Below, one piece after another: positions 1 through 5,198 of a stretch of DNA of 5,324 bases. Both the position numbers and the translations under genes were made by a program. A model generated the notes under the pieces. The model was not told where the DNA came from. It did no database searches and saw nothing but the letters and a program-made list of their open reading frames with translations. Position 1 is the first letter of the stretch, and each line of letters starts with the position of its first letter. This DNA comes from Flavobacteriales bacterium (GTDB lineage Bacteria > Bacteroidota > Bacteroidia > Flavobacteriales > Flavobacteriaceae). The stretch spans positions 1 through 5,324 of the forward strand of contig JALVEJ010000029.1 of assembly GCA_027031025.1 (NCBI GenBank), given 5' to 3'.

Positions 1-216
1 GACGTTGAAGCTGCCGCTTTTGTCTCCTCCTGTGCCCACCACGTCGATGAGCTCTTTTTGAAGCTCTGGTGGGATCGGTAGCTTGATAGAGTGGCTACGC
101 ATCACTCTGGCGGCCTCGGCTATCTGCCGGGCGCTCTCCCCTTTTTCATAGAGCTCTACCAGTAACTCTTTGGCCTCCTGAGGACTCAACTCGTTGGCAA
201 ACAGCTTTTCAAACAT
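1..216 (-). CDS. trpD: Anthranilate phosphoribosyltransferase, N-terminal part (cut by left edge)
   Basis: TrpD transfers phosphoribose from PRPP to anthranilate, the second step of cytoplasmic tryptophan synthesis. Only the first 72 codons are in the window; the C-terminal part lies beyond the left edge. My translation starts MFEKLFANELSPQEAKELL, the small helical N-terminal domain of this family. It runs into DVVGTGGDKSGSFNV at residues 58-72, which contains the GTGGD glycine-rich PRPP-binding motif (61-65) typical of TrpD. The ATG shares one base with the stop of the upstream S4-domain gene (TGATG on the minus strand), and AAGGAGG (bases 227-221) lies 4 nt before it, so the start is well supported and translation is probably coupled. 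Thymidine phosphorylase-type enzymes share the fold, but the N-terminal sequence fits TrpD better. Confidence 0.93.
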   Translation of the reverse strand, partial: MFEKLFANELSPQEAKELLVELYEKGESARQIAEAARVMRSHSIKLPIPPELQKELIDVVGTGGDKSGSFNV

Positions 217-461
217 CACACCTCCTTGACATACTCCTCCATTCTCGCTTTTGGCACATTTTTTGTCGTTGGGATTTGAAGCACTTGATAGCGCTTGTCA
301 CCTTTTAAATATTTGATGGTGATCTCATCCCCAACTTTTACCTCTTTACTGGCTTTGGCCACCACGCCGTTGATGAGCACCACTTGGTTTTTGAGCATAT
401 CTTGCGCGACGCTGCGGCGCTTGACGATGTTGACGGCGTTCATAAATTTATCGATGCGCAC
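216..461 (-). CDS. Small S4-domain RNA-binding protein (RqcP / Hsp15 / HP1423-like)
   Basis: This 81-residue protein is almost entirely one S4 (alpha-L) RNA-binding domain. It opens MRIDKFMNAVNIVKRRSVAQ, continues with the loop LINGVVAKASKEVKVGDEI, and ends in a short basic/acidic tail. Length and pattern match bacterial RqcP (YabO), E. coli Hsp15 (HslR) and H. pylori HP1423. In that family RqcP and Hsp15 bind 50S subunits carrying stalled peptidyl-tRNA and help nascent-chain rescue; that role here is inferred from family. The start is GTG at 461-459: it is preceded by GGAG (473-470) at 8 nt, and the S4 consensus begins exactly there, whereas the first ATG (codon 7) would cut into the first helix. 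It overlaps the end of ogt by 22 nt and its stop overlaps trpD, so it is probably cotranscribed with both. The protein is complete, with nothing missing. Confidence 0.88.
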   Translation of the reverse strand: MRIDKFMNAVNIVKRRSVAQDMLKNQVVLINGVVAKASKEVKVGDEITIKYLKGDKRYQVLQIPTTKNVPKARMEEYVKEV

Positions 462-901
462 CCTTCGAACTCCAGTAGCTTCTTTTTGATTTCTATGCCG
501 CCATTATACCCGCCTAATCCTTTGGAGGCTATTATGCGATGGCAGGGCATCATGAGCATGTAGGGATTGCGCTTGAGCGCTTGCGCCACGGCACGGTAGG
601 CCTTGGGCTGTCCGATAGCGATGGCGATATCTTTGTAGCTGCGACACTCTCCGAAGGGCACTTGCAGCGTCACTTCATAGACCCTTTGGCGAAATGGAGT
701 TGCAGCTTTGGCAAGAGGCGGTAGCGATGCGGTGCGTTTGGCAAAGTAGGCCTCTAGCCACTCTTTAGCTTTTTGGATAATTGCATTGGAAGAGACGCTT
801 TGCTTCTCTTTTGTTAAAGAGATGCCAATGAGCATATTTTCCGTGGCTTCTATATGCAACCAACCAATAGGTGAAATAAAAAAATCTGTGTAAATACTCA
901 T
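440..901 (-). CDS. ogt: Methylated-DNA--[protein]-cysteine S-methyltransferase
   Basis: This protein repairs O6-alkylguanine (and O4-alkylthymine) in DNA by moving the alkyl group irreversibly to its own cysteine. The 153 residues are normal for Ogt/AGT. After a divergent N-terminal domain (about 1-65), the DNA-binding/active-site domain is intact: VPFGECRSY (81-89, with the active-site Tyr89), the arginine-finger region AYRAVAQAL (Arg103), the RNP turn (Asn112), the PCHRI signature with nucleophile Cys120 (119-123), GGYNGG (130-135) and LLEFEG with Glu146. The roles are assigned by alignment from memory to human AGT Tyr114, Arg128, Asn137, Cys145 and Glu172. No fused Ada regulatory domain is present. 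There is no clear Shine-Dalgarno before the ATG (the leader is A-rich with an A8 run), so translation is probably weak. Base composition falls towards the AT-rich 5' end. It overlaps the downstream S4 gene by 22 nt and probably heads the ogt-S4-trpD transcript. Confidence 0.93.
   Translation of the reverse strand: MSIYTDFFISPIGWLHIEATENMLIGISLTKEKQSVSSNAIIQKAKEWLEAYFAKRTASLPPLAKAATPFRQRVYEVTLQVPFGECRSYKDIAIAIGQPKAYRAVAQALKRNPYMLMMPCHRIIASKGLGGYNGGIEIKKKLLEFEGCASINL
470..473 (-). promoter_or_regulatory. Ribosome binding site for the GTG start of the S4-domain gene
   Basis: GGAG on the minus strand lies inside the last codons of ogt, 8 nt before the GTG at 461. It decides the start in favour of GTG rather than the ATG at 443. 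Confidence 0.6.
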
Positions 902-929
902 TTAAAGAAATATTTTTTTTCTGCCAATT

Positions 930-935
930 CTTATA
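930..935 (-). promoter_or_regulatory. Candidate -10 element for the ogt-S4-trpD cluster
   Basis: TATAAG (minus strand, 935-930) matches 5 of 6 bases of the sigma70 -10 and would start transcription about 20 nt before the ogt ATG. No convincing -35 is present (TTTATG at 17 nt spacing). The sequence is AT-rich, so the call is tentative. Confidence 0.3.
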
Positions 936-949
936 ATCTAGATAAATTT

Positions 950-973
950 GATCATAAATAATTATTTTTGATC
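950..973. repeat. 24-bp near-perfect palindrome upstream of ogt
   Basis: Arms GATCATAAATAA (950-961) and TTATTTTTGATC (962-973) are inverted repeats with 11 of 12 positions paired and no spacer. The palindrome lies just upstream of the candidate ogt -10, over its -35 position, so it could be an operator. It has no GC stem or T tract and is not an intrinsic terminator. Confidence 0.4.
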
Positions 974-1064
974 TGAAAGAAAACATAAATTAGTTTTAGT
1001 GTTTCTAACAGTTACCAAATCTAATTTTTTATGATTTCACAAAATTTTATTCTGAATTTTATTT

Positions 1065-1967
1065 TTAAACGATTTGTTCAATTATTTCATTGAGTTTGTT
1101 CCACAAAGGTTGTTTAGTATGAGGAATATTAAGCGTTTCAAGAATATTGGCAAATTTTCTCCATCCATTTTTTGAACGAAGTTCTATCCATAAAATACCT
1201 GCACTATCGAGTTGAGCTTTATTTTGATCTGATAGCTTATCGGCTATAAAGATATTACTACCTCTTGGAAAAACTGCATCAGCACTTTCTGGATTTCCTT
1301 TACCCATAAGTTTTACTTCACATTTATATTTTTTGCCATTAGAAATTAGATAAAAGTCTACTTCTCTATCAAAATCTTTTGTTTTATCCTGTTTGAATTT
1401 TATTTCATAATATTTTTCATCAACTCCAAAGAGTCTGCAAAGTGTAAGCATCAAGGGTTTTTCCACTCTTTTACCAACGCTTGAATATAGTCCTCCTCTA
1501 ATTGCAGCTCTTTTTACCGCTAAAGTATTTATAACAATTAAACTCTCACTTACACTAAGTTCAATGCTAACTTGATTAAATTTTATTGTAAGTTTTATTT
1601 CAAGCTCTTTTTCAACTTGTGTGAGTTCCTCTATTATTTGATAAAGTTCATCAAGATGTTTATTTGAAGCATCAATTACAATCTCTTTTTTTGTAGTATT
1701 ATACATATTTCCTATGGTTTTCATATTTAAGCCTGAATTTATAGCAATTTCATCTTTTGGAAGATTTTTATTTAAAAAATATTTTTTATACCAATTGATG
1801 TCTAAATCTTTATTCTCTATTTTTGCTTCTGTAATTTTTTTAAAAAAGTCTATACAAAATTCTAAAAAGTTTGCGTTTATAATATTGACAATTTCAATTC
1901 TATAATCCTTTCCTCTTAAAAGTCTTAGTATTATTCTTTTAATAACGATTTTTTCAAGATTTTGCAT
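1065..1967 (-). CDS. Type II restriction endonuclease, CfrBI family
   Basis: This is the probable DNA-cleaving partner of the methyltransferase upstream; CfrBI-type enzymes cut CCWWGG, and that specificity is inferred from family only. The 300 residues have a helical N-terminal half. A segment at about 69-98 (KDEIAINSGLNMKTIGNMY) reads like a helix-turn-helix. The C-terminal catalytic core has DREVDFYL (200-207), then KYKCEVKLMGKGNPESADA (213-231): a PD-(D/E)xK nuclease site with Asp204 and the Glu217-x-Lys219 pair as likely catalytic residues. DKLSDQNKAQLDSAGILWIE (243-262) follows, where this family keeps a conserved strand-helix. The ATG lies inside the end of the methyltransferase gene (14-nt overlap) behind only a weak AAAGAG ribosome site, which suggests coupled, low translation. 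Its composition is very AT-rich compared with the flanking core genes. No frameshift or internal stop is seen, so it is probably functional. The family call rests on recognition of the core motif, not on a search. Confidence 0.77.
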   Translation of the reverse strand: MQNLEKIVIKRIILRLLRGKDYRIEIVNIINANFLEFCIDFFKKITEAKIENKDLDINWYKKYFLNKNLPKDEIAINSGLNMKTIGNMYNTTKKEIVIDASNKHLDELYQIIEELTQVEKELEIKLTIKFNQVSIELSVSESLIVINTLAVKRAAIRGGLYSSVGKRVEKPLMLTLCRLFGVDEKYYEIKFKQDKTKDFDREVDFYLISNGKKYKCEVKLMGKGNPESADAVFPRGSNIFIADKLSDQNKAQLDSAGILWIELRSKNGWRKFANILETLNIPHTKQPLWNKLNEIIEQIV

Positions 1968-3153
1968 TTTTATACTCTTTAAATTCTTTTAAACTGCTTA
2001 GAAATTTAACTTGCGATAATGTTTGAGACAACTCTTTTTTGAGGGCTAAAAAGTAGTTTTTATCAAGTTCTGTAGTAAAAAATAGCCTCTCGTTTAAAAT
2101 AGCAGCTTTAGCCAAAGTTCCTACTCCACCAAATGGATCAAATACAATATCACCTACAAAAGAGTAGTATTTTATAACTTTTTCACATAGCTCGAGTGGG
2201 AAAACCGCAGAATGCACTTTATGATTTGTTGGATTTATTTTCCAAACATTTGTAGTCTCAAAAGATCCATTTACTAAGCTTTTTTCTATAATCTCTTTGG
2301 GATATTGCTTTATATTCCAGTCAATGAGTTTATCTGTCTTTTTACGATACACCATTACCATTTCGGTAACGCTGTTTGGCTTATAGGCAAGGGGTTTTCT
2401 ATGTTGCATAAATCCACCTATTCGATTCTTGGCACTGGCTTCTGGTTTTAGCCATATAATATCATCTATAAATTCCCAACCTAGATCTACTAAAATATTA
2501 TGTAAATCGTAAGGTATCGGATATCGTTTACTTGCATATTTTCTTCCTGCCCTTGGAATAATAACTGGCGAGGTATTAAGAAGAAAAAATCTTCCCTCTT
2601 TTGTTGTTCTATGTACTTCTTTAAAAACTTTTTCTAAAAACCTCAGATACTCTTGATAGCTTATATAGATAGAGTAATCTCTTGCATTATAGTATGGTGG
2701 TGAAGTAAATGTTAGATGAAAAGACTCATCTGGTACTTCTTGTAAAACTTTTAATACATCATCATTTACTGCACAATTTTTTAAAAAATCATAAGTTTGA
2801 GTATGAGGAAGTTTATCTTTGCTTTTTGTTGGAAAGAACTCTTTTTTTATAACATCTTGTATGATTTCATTTGGATGGTTTACGAGCTCTTTTAATCTAT
2901 TTGTTATTTTTTGATCACTTTTAAACACAAGCAATGCTCTAATGGCTTGTAACACAATATTTGGATCTTTGTCTTTTAAAAGTTCTAAAAAAAATGGGAT
3001 ATTCTCTCTTTTTCTTTTTCTCCCTATTGAAGATATAGCCTCTCTTTTTACAAGAGATGAATTTTCATTATAAAAGACATTTTTAAAAAATTCCTCGTCT
3101 TCAAATTTAGCTCTATCTTTTAAAAAAGATATTTTCTTTTGAATTGTAGTCAT
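1954..3153 (-). CDS. Type II DNA methyltransferase (beta class, probably N4-cytosine) with N-terminal HEAT-like repeats
   Basis: This enzyme transfers a methyl group from S-adenosylmethionine to DNA, protecting the host from the endonuclease downstream. Motif IV is TSPPYY (150-155), the SPPY form usual for N4-cytosine enzymes, where DPPY would suggest N6-adenine. A target-recognition stretch follows at about 200-305. The motif X-like HSAVFPLELCEKVIKYYS is at 314-331, motif I DPFGGVGT at 339-346, and the acidic motif II in TTELDKNY at 360-367. The order IV-TRD-X-I is the beta class. Residues about 30-105 are additional: paired amphipathic helices with the look of two to three HEAT-like repeats (VKREAISSIGRKRKRENIPF, then DPNIVLQAIRALL, then HPNEIIQDVIKKEF), including a basic GRKRKRE patch. 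GGAAGG (3164-3159) lies 5 nt before the ATG. The gene is AT-rich like the endonuclease and unlike its neighbours. By pairing with a CfrBI-type nuclease the target is probably CCWWGG. Confidence 0.9.
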   Translation of the reverse strand: MTTIQKKISFLKDRAKFEDEEFFKNVFYNENSSLVKREAISSIGRKRKRENIPFFLELLKDKDPNIVLQAIRALLVFKSDQKITNRLKELVNHPNEIIQDVIKKEFFPTKSKDKLPHTQTYDFLKNCAVNDDVLKVLQEVPDESFHLTFTSPPYYNARDYSIYISYQEYLRFLEKVFKEVHRTTKEGRFFLLNTSPVIIPRAGRKYASKRYPIPYDLHNILVDLGWEFIDDIIWLKPEASAKNRIGGFMQHRKPLAYKPNSVTEMVMVYRKKTDKLIDWNIKQYPKEIIEKSLVNGSFETTNVWKINPTNHKVHSAVFPLELCEKVIKYYSFVGDIVFDPFGGVGTLAKAAILNERLFFTTELDKNYFLALKKELSQTLSQVKFLSSLKEFKEYKNAKS

Positions 3154-3158
3154 TTAAG

Positions 3159-3164
3159 CCTTCC
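3159..3164 (-). promoter_or_regulatory. Ribosome binding site of the methyltransferase
   Basis: GGAAGG on the minus strand, 5 nt before the ATG at 3153. It is much stronger than the site before the endonuclease, consistent with the methyltransferase being made in excess. Confidence 0.6.
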
Positions 3165-3183
3165 ATAAATATATTTAATCACA

Positions 3184-3205
3184 TACTATAATTGTACTGT
3201 AACTG
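3184..3205. repeat. Tandem 11-bp direct repeat at the methyltransferase transcription start
   Basis: TACTATAATTG (3184-3194) is followed directly by TACTGTAACTG (3195-3205), identical at 9 of 11 positions. It begins immediately downstream of the TATAAT box at 3211-3206 and so covers the likely transcription start. Adjacent repeats one helical turn apart suggest a protein binding site. No controller (C) protein gene is visible in the window. Confidence 0.45.
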
Positions 3206-3213
3206 ATTATACA
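3206..3213 (-). promoter_or_regulatory. Promoter -10 (TGTATAAT) of the restriction-modification operon
   Basis: A perfect TATAAT (3211-3206) preceded directly by TG lies 52 nt upstream of the methyltransferase ATG. No -35 consensus is seen at 17 nt spacing; that position falls at the end of the decarboxylase gene. Weak or absent -35 elements are usual in Campylobacterota. The predicted start, near 3199, would give a leader of about 45 nt. Confidence 0.55.
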
Positions 3214-3233
3214 AAAATTTCATTTAAATCATC

Positions 3234-5045
3234 TCATTCTATAAACCCGAACTTTCTCAAAAACTCTTTATCCACTTCTATTAAGTCTCTGCTCCTTAAG
3301 TCCTCTATCACTTTCGCATCGCACACCACATCCGGTGGCCACTCGCGCTCTATCTCTCCGAGTTCGGGGTCTTTGTTGGTAGCGTCCACCATGATAAAAG
3401 GCTCGGTAACCACATCGCGCTTGGCATCGATATTGTTGGTGATGCGCCATACGAGCATGTAGGGATTGTCCAGATCGTTGCCCTCATCGACGATGATGAG
3501 GATTTTGCAGTGCTTTTGCAGCGTCGCAAGAGCATCGAAAAGCTCTGGGATGCGGCGCTGTTTTTTGATCGTCGCTATAGCGATAGGATTTGGCGTATCG
3601 GTGTAGTATTGGTGCACGTCGCAAAAGCTGTTATCGATAGCTTGGAGCTTCGATAAAAGCGCAGCGTCATCCAAAGGCTGCGCCACACCTTCGCCGACGA
3701 TTTCCCCCGTTGCGTCGATCCCGAGCTTGCCTCCCTCGAACTGCTTGGGACTGGCATGGTCGAGATGGTCGATCACCCCTTCACTAATAAGGAGTTTATC
3801 GGGGCTCATACGTTCAAGCACATAACGTGTGAAGGCGTCGTAGTCCGTCAAATCGGGAGCGTTTTTATCTACGAAAATAGCGTGCTTGACGAAGCTCATC
3901 TGCCCCACACCCCAAAAAGCGTGCATGAACTGCTTGGCGTGTGCGGGATAGCGTACCTCCATCTTGGCCAAAATGAGATTGTGAAAGACCCCGTTTTCTG
4001 GCATATGATAATCGATCAGATCACTGGCTGTGGTTTTGAGCAGCGGCAAAAATATCCGTTCGGTCCCCCACCCCATATATTTATCTTCCAGTGGTGGCTT
4101 GCCCACCACGGTAGCTGTGAAGATAGGATCTTTTTTGGATGTGATCTTGGTCACCTCCATCACAGGAAAGGCTTCGGGCAGAGTATAGTAGCCCGTATGG
4201 TCACCAAAGGGACCTTCTATTGCAAAGTCGCTCGGATCCACATAGCCTTCGATCACGAAATCCACATCTTCTGGGATATAGATATCGTTGGTGAGGGATT
4301 TGACGAGTCGGGGATTTTCGCCCCGTATGAAGCCGTAAAGCAACAGCTCGAAAACATTTGGCGGCAAGGGTGCCTGGCCACACCAGATATAAAGAGGATC
4401 ACCACCGATCGCTACGGTAACAGGCATCTTCTTGCCAGCCTTTTTATATTTATGGAAAAAGTGGGCCCCATCTTTGTGGATCTGCCAGTGCATCCCAAGA
4501 CGCATATCGTCGTACACTTGCAAGCGATACATCCCCACGTTTTGCACACCACTCTTTAGATCCTTGGTATAGACCTGGCCTGTGGTGATGAATTTGCCTC
4601 CATCCTCTGGCCAAGTCTTTAGGATCGGCAAATCGTGCAAGGAGTCCACCTCCAGCTCTTGGCACGCTCCTTTGGAGGAGAGCCGCTTGGGAAAGACGTT
4701 TTTGAGCTTGAAGAGTTTGGCTAAAAGGTCTATTTTCTCCTTAAGGCCGCTGGGGGGCTTGAGATGGAGCAGCTCCTCGATCTCGGCTGCGATGACGTCT
4801 GGATGACGCCCCAAAATTTTGGTGGTGATGTCGAAGTTGGCGAATATATTCATCAGCACCGGATAGTCATACTTTTTGTCCAAAGCCCTGTCCACTGGAT
4901 TGGTAAAGAGAATCGGACGCGAATCTTTGCGCTTGACCTCCACATAAGCGATATGGGGGATTTCGAGGTTGACATCGAGCTCTTCGTCGATGACTTTGAG
5001 CCCACCCTTTTTTTGTAAAAATGCTATTACATTATCGATTTTCAT
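3234..5045 (-). CDS. ubiD: UbiD-family menaquinone biosynthesis decarboxylase (MqnL-like)
   Basis: UbiD enzymes remove a carboxyl group from aromatic or alpha,beta-unsaturated acids using prenylated FMN made by a UbiX partner. In Campylobacterota, which make menaquinone by the futalosine route, the roughly 600-residue member is thought to act late in that pathway; this assignment is by family and phylum. The protein has 603 residues, usual for this group. Visible active-site features, placed by recalled alignment to fungal Fdc1, are QNVGMYRLQV (168-177, Asn169 and Arg174), WQIHKDGAH (187-195, metal-ligand candidate His190), FELLLYG (Glu233) and EGPFGDHTGYY (277-287), with Glu277 and Asp282 as the acidic catalytic pair. 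No UbiX gene is in the window. AGGAG (5055-5051) is 5 nt before the ATG. GC content is far higher than in the R-M genes that follow 80 bases downstream. No clear terminator follows, so some readthrough into the R-M operon is possible. Confidence 0.9.
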   Translation of the reverse strand: MKIDNVIAFLQKKGGLKVIDEELDVNLEIPHIAYVEVKRKDSRPILFTNPVDRALDKKYDYPVLMNIFANFDITTKILGRHPDVIAAEIEELLHLKPPSGLKEKIDLLAKLFKLKNVFPKRLSSKGACQELEVDSLHDLPILKTWPEDGGKFITTGQVYTKDLKSGVQNVGMYRLQVYDDMRLGMHWQIHKDGAHFFHKYKKAGKKMPVTVAIGGDPLYIWCGQAPLPPNVFELLLYGFIRGENPRLVKSLTNDIYIPEDVDFVIEGYVDPSDFAIEGPFGDHTGYYTLPEAFPVMEVTKITSKKDPIFTATVVGKPPLEDKYMGWGTERIFLPLLKTTASDLIDYHMPENGVFHNLILAKMEVRYPAHAKQFMHAFWGVGQMSFVKHAIFVDKNAPDLTDYDAFTRYVLERMSPDKLLISEGVIDHLDHASPKQFEGGKLGIDATGEIVGEGVAQPLDDAALLSKLQAIDNSFCDVHQYYTDTPNPIAIATIKKQRRIPELFDALATLQKHCKILIIVDEGNDLDNPYMLVWRITNNIDAKRDVVTEPFIMVDATNKDPELGEIEREWPPDVVCDAKVIEDLRSRDLIEVDKEFLRKFGFIE

Positions 5046-5050
5046 ACTTT

Positions 5051-5055
5051 CTCCT
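5051..5055 (-). promoter_or_regulatory. Ribosome binding site of the UbiD-family gene
   Basis: AGGAG on the minus strand, 5 nt before the ATG at 5045. It supports the chosen start. Confidence 0.65.
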
Positions 5056-5066
5056 GTACTAAGTTT

Positions 5067-5088
5067 CTAAACTGCCCCTAAACTGCCC
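5067..5088. repeat. Perfect 11-bp tandem repeat in the UbiD-gene leader
   Basis: CTAAACTGCCC occurs twice with no gap (5067-5077 and 5078-5088), followed by two more C; on the gene's strand it reads GGGCAGTTTAG twice. It lies 22-43 nt before the ATG, downstream of the candidate promoter. The first copy also overlaps a small palindrome, AGTTT-CT-AAACT (5062-5073). Two identical sites one helical turn apart resemble the direct-repeat sites of OmpR/PhoB-type response regulators, but no regulator is identified. Confidence 0.6.
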
Positions 5089-5092
5089 CCAT

Positions 5093-5104
5093 TTGTCAAG
5101 ACAA
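5093..5104. repeat. 12-bp palindrome TTGTC-AA-GACAA
   Basis: A perfect 5-bp inverted repeat with a 2-base centre in the leader of the UbiD-family gene. On the minus strand it contains TTGACA, but no -10 lies at proper spacing downstream, so a regulatory site is as likely as a -35. Confidence 0.35.
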
Positions 5105-5137
5105 CTTTTTCATTCCATATTCTTGACAATTTTTCAT
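5100..5137. repeat. Imperfect direct repeat GACAA(C)TTTTTCAT
   Basis: GACAACTTTTTCAT (5100-5113) and GACAATTTTTCAT (5125-5137) differ by one inserted base and are about 25 bases apart. The second copy carries a plus-strand TTGACA (5123-5128), but the nearest TATAAC is only 14 nt downstream, too short for a good plus-strand promoter. Confidence 0.35.
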
Positions 5138-5140
5138 CTG

Positions 5141-5149
5141 ATTATAACA
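5141..5149 (-). promoter_or_regulatory. Extended -10 promoter (TGTTATAAT) for the UbiD-family gene
   Basis: The minus strand reads TGTTATAAT (5149-5141), a perfect TGnTATAAT extended -10. No -35 consensus is present, as is common in Campylobacterota. A start near 5134 gives a leader of about 90 nt that includes the 12-bp palindrome and the tandem 11-bp repeat. Confidence 0.5.
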
Positions 5150-5164
5150 AAAGGAAACCAAATA

Positions 5165-5189
5165 AAATAGGATAAATTTTATCCCATTT
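5165..5189. repeat. 25-bp palindrome, distal member of a pair upstream of the sufB-like gene
   Basis: The central part GGATAAA-T-TTTATCC (5170-5184) is a perfect 7-1-7 inverted repeat. It extends, after one mismatch, to AAAT and ATTT at the outer ends, giving a 25-bp palindrome centred on 5177. The 7-1-7 form recalls Fur/PerR-family operators; iron-sulfur responsive Rrf2/IscR-type sites are another option given the neighbour gene. Confidence 0.55.
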
Positions 5190-5198
5190 ATTTCGGGT

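Noticed and set aside
601..606. CCTTGG, a CCWWGG site within ogt (another at 4562-4567)
   Set aside because: Two sites in this length are too few to conclude anything about avoidance, and the enzyme's target is inferred from family only.
913..920. T8 run (A8 on the coding strand) in the ogt leader as a phase-variation tract
   Set aside because: Eight A/T bases are common in AT-rich DNA. The run lies outside the coding sequence and after the -10, so there is no specific sign of slippage control.
932..937. Plus-strand TATAAT upstream of the endonuclease 3' end
   Set aside because: There is no gene on the plus strand downstream, and TATAAT is easily found by chance in this AT-rich stretch.
765..986. 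Open frame of 73 codons on the minus strand overlapping the 5' part of ogt
   Set aside because: It runs in another frame through ogt and its AT-rich leader, has no family features, and would conflict with the well-supported ogt start.
1020..1064. Intrinsic terminator after the endonuclease
   Set aside because: There are only AT-rich weak inverted repeats with no stable GC stem followed by a T run, so no terminator is called.
3187..3192. Plus-strand TATAAT facing the R-M promoter
   Set aside because: No plus-strand gene follows, only the 3' end of the decarboxylase in antisense. The hexamer is explained as part of the tandem repeat.
3756..4559. Long open frame of 267 codons on the plus strand
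   Set aside because: It lies wholly antisense to the UbiD-family gene, has no recognisable domain or ribosome site, and the opposite strand has clear active-site motifs. It is a shadow frame produced by the codon use of a GC-richer gene.
5123..5148. Plus-strand promoter TTGACA with TATAAC for the sufB-like gene
   Set aside because: The spacing is only 14 nt, against about 17 for a working promoter. The same bases on the minus strand give a perfect extended -10 for the decarboxylase.
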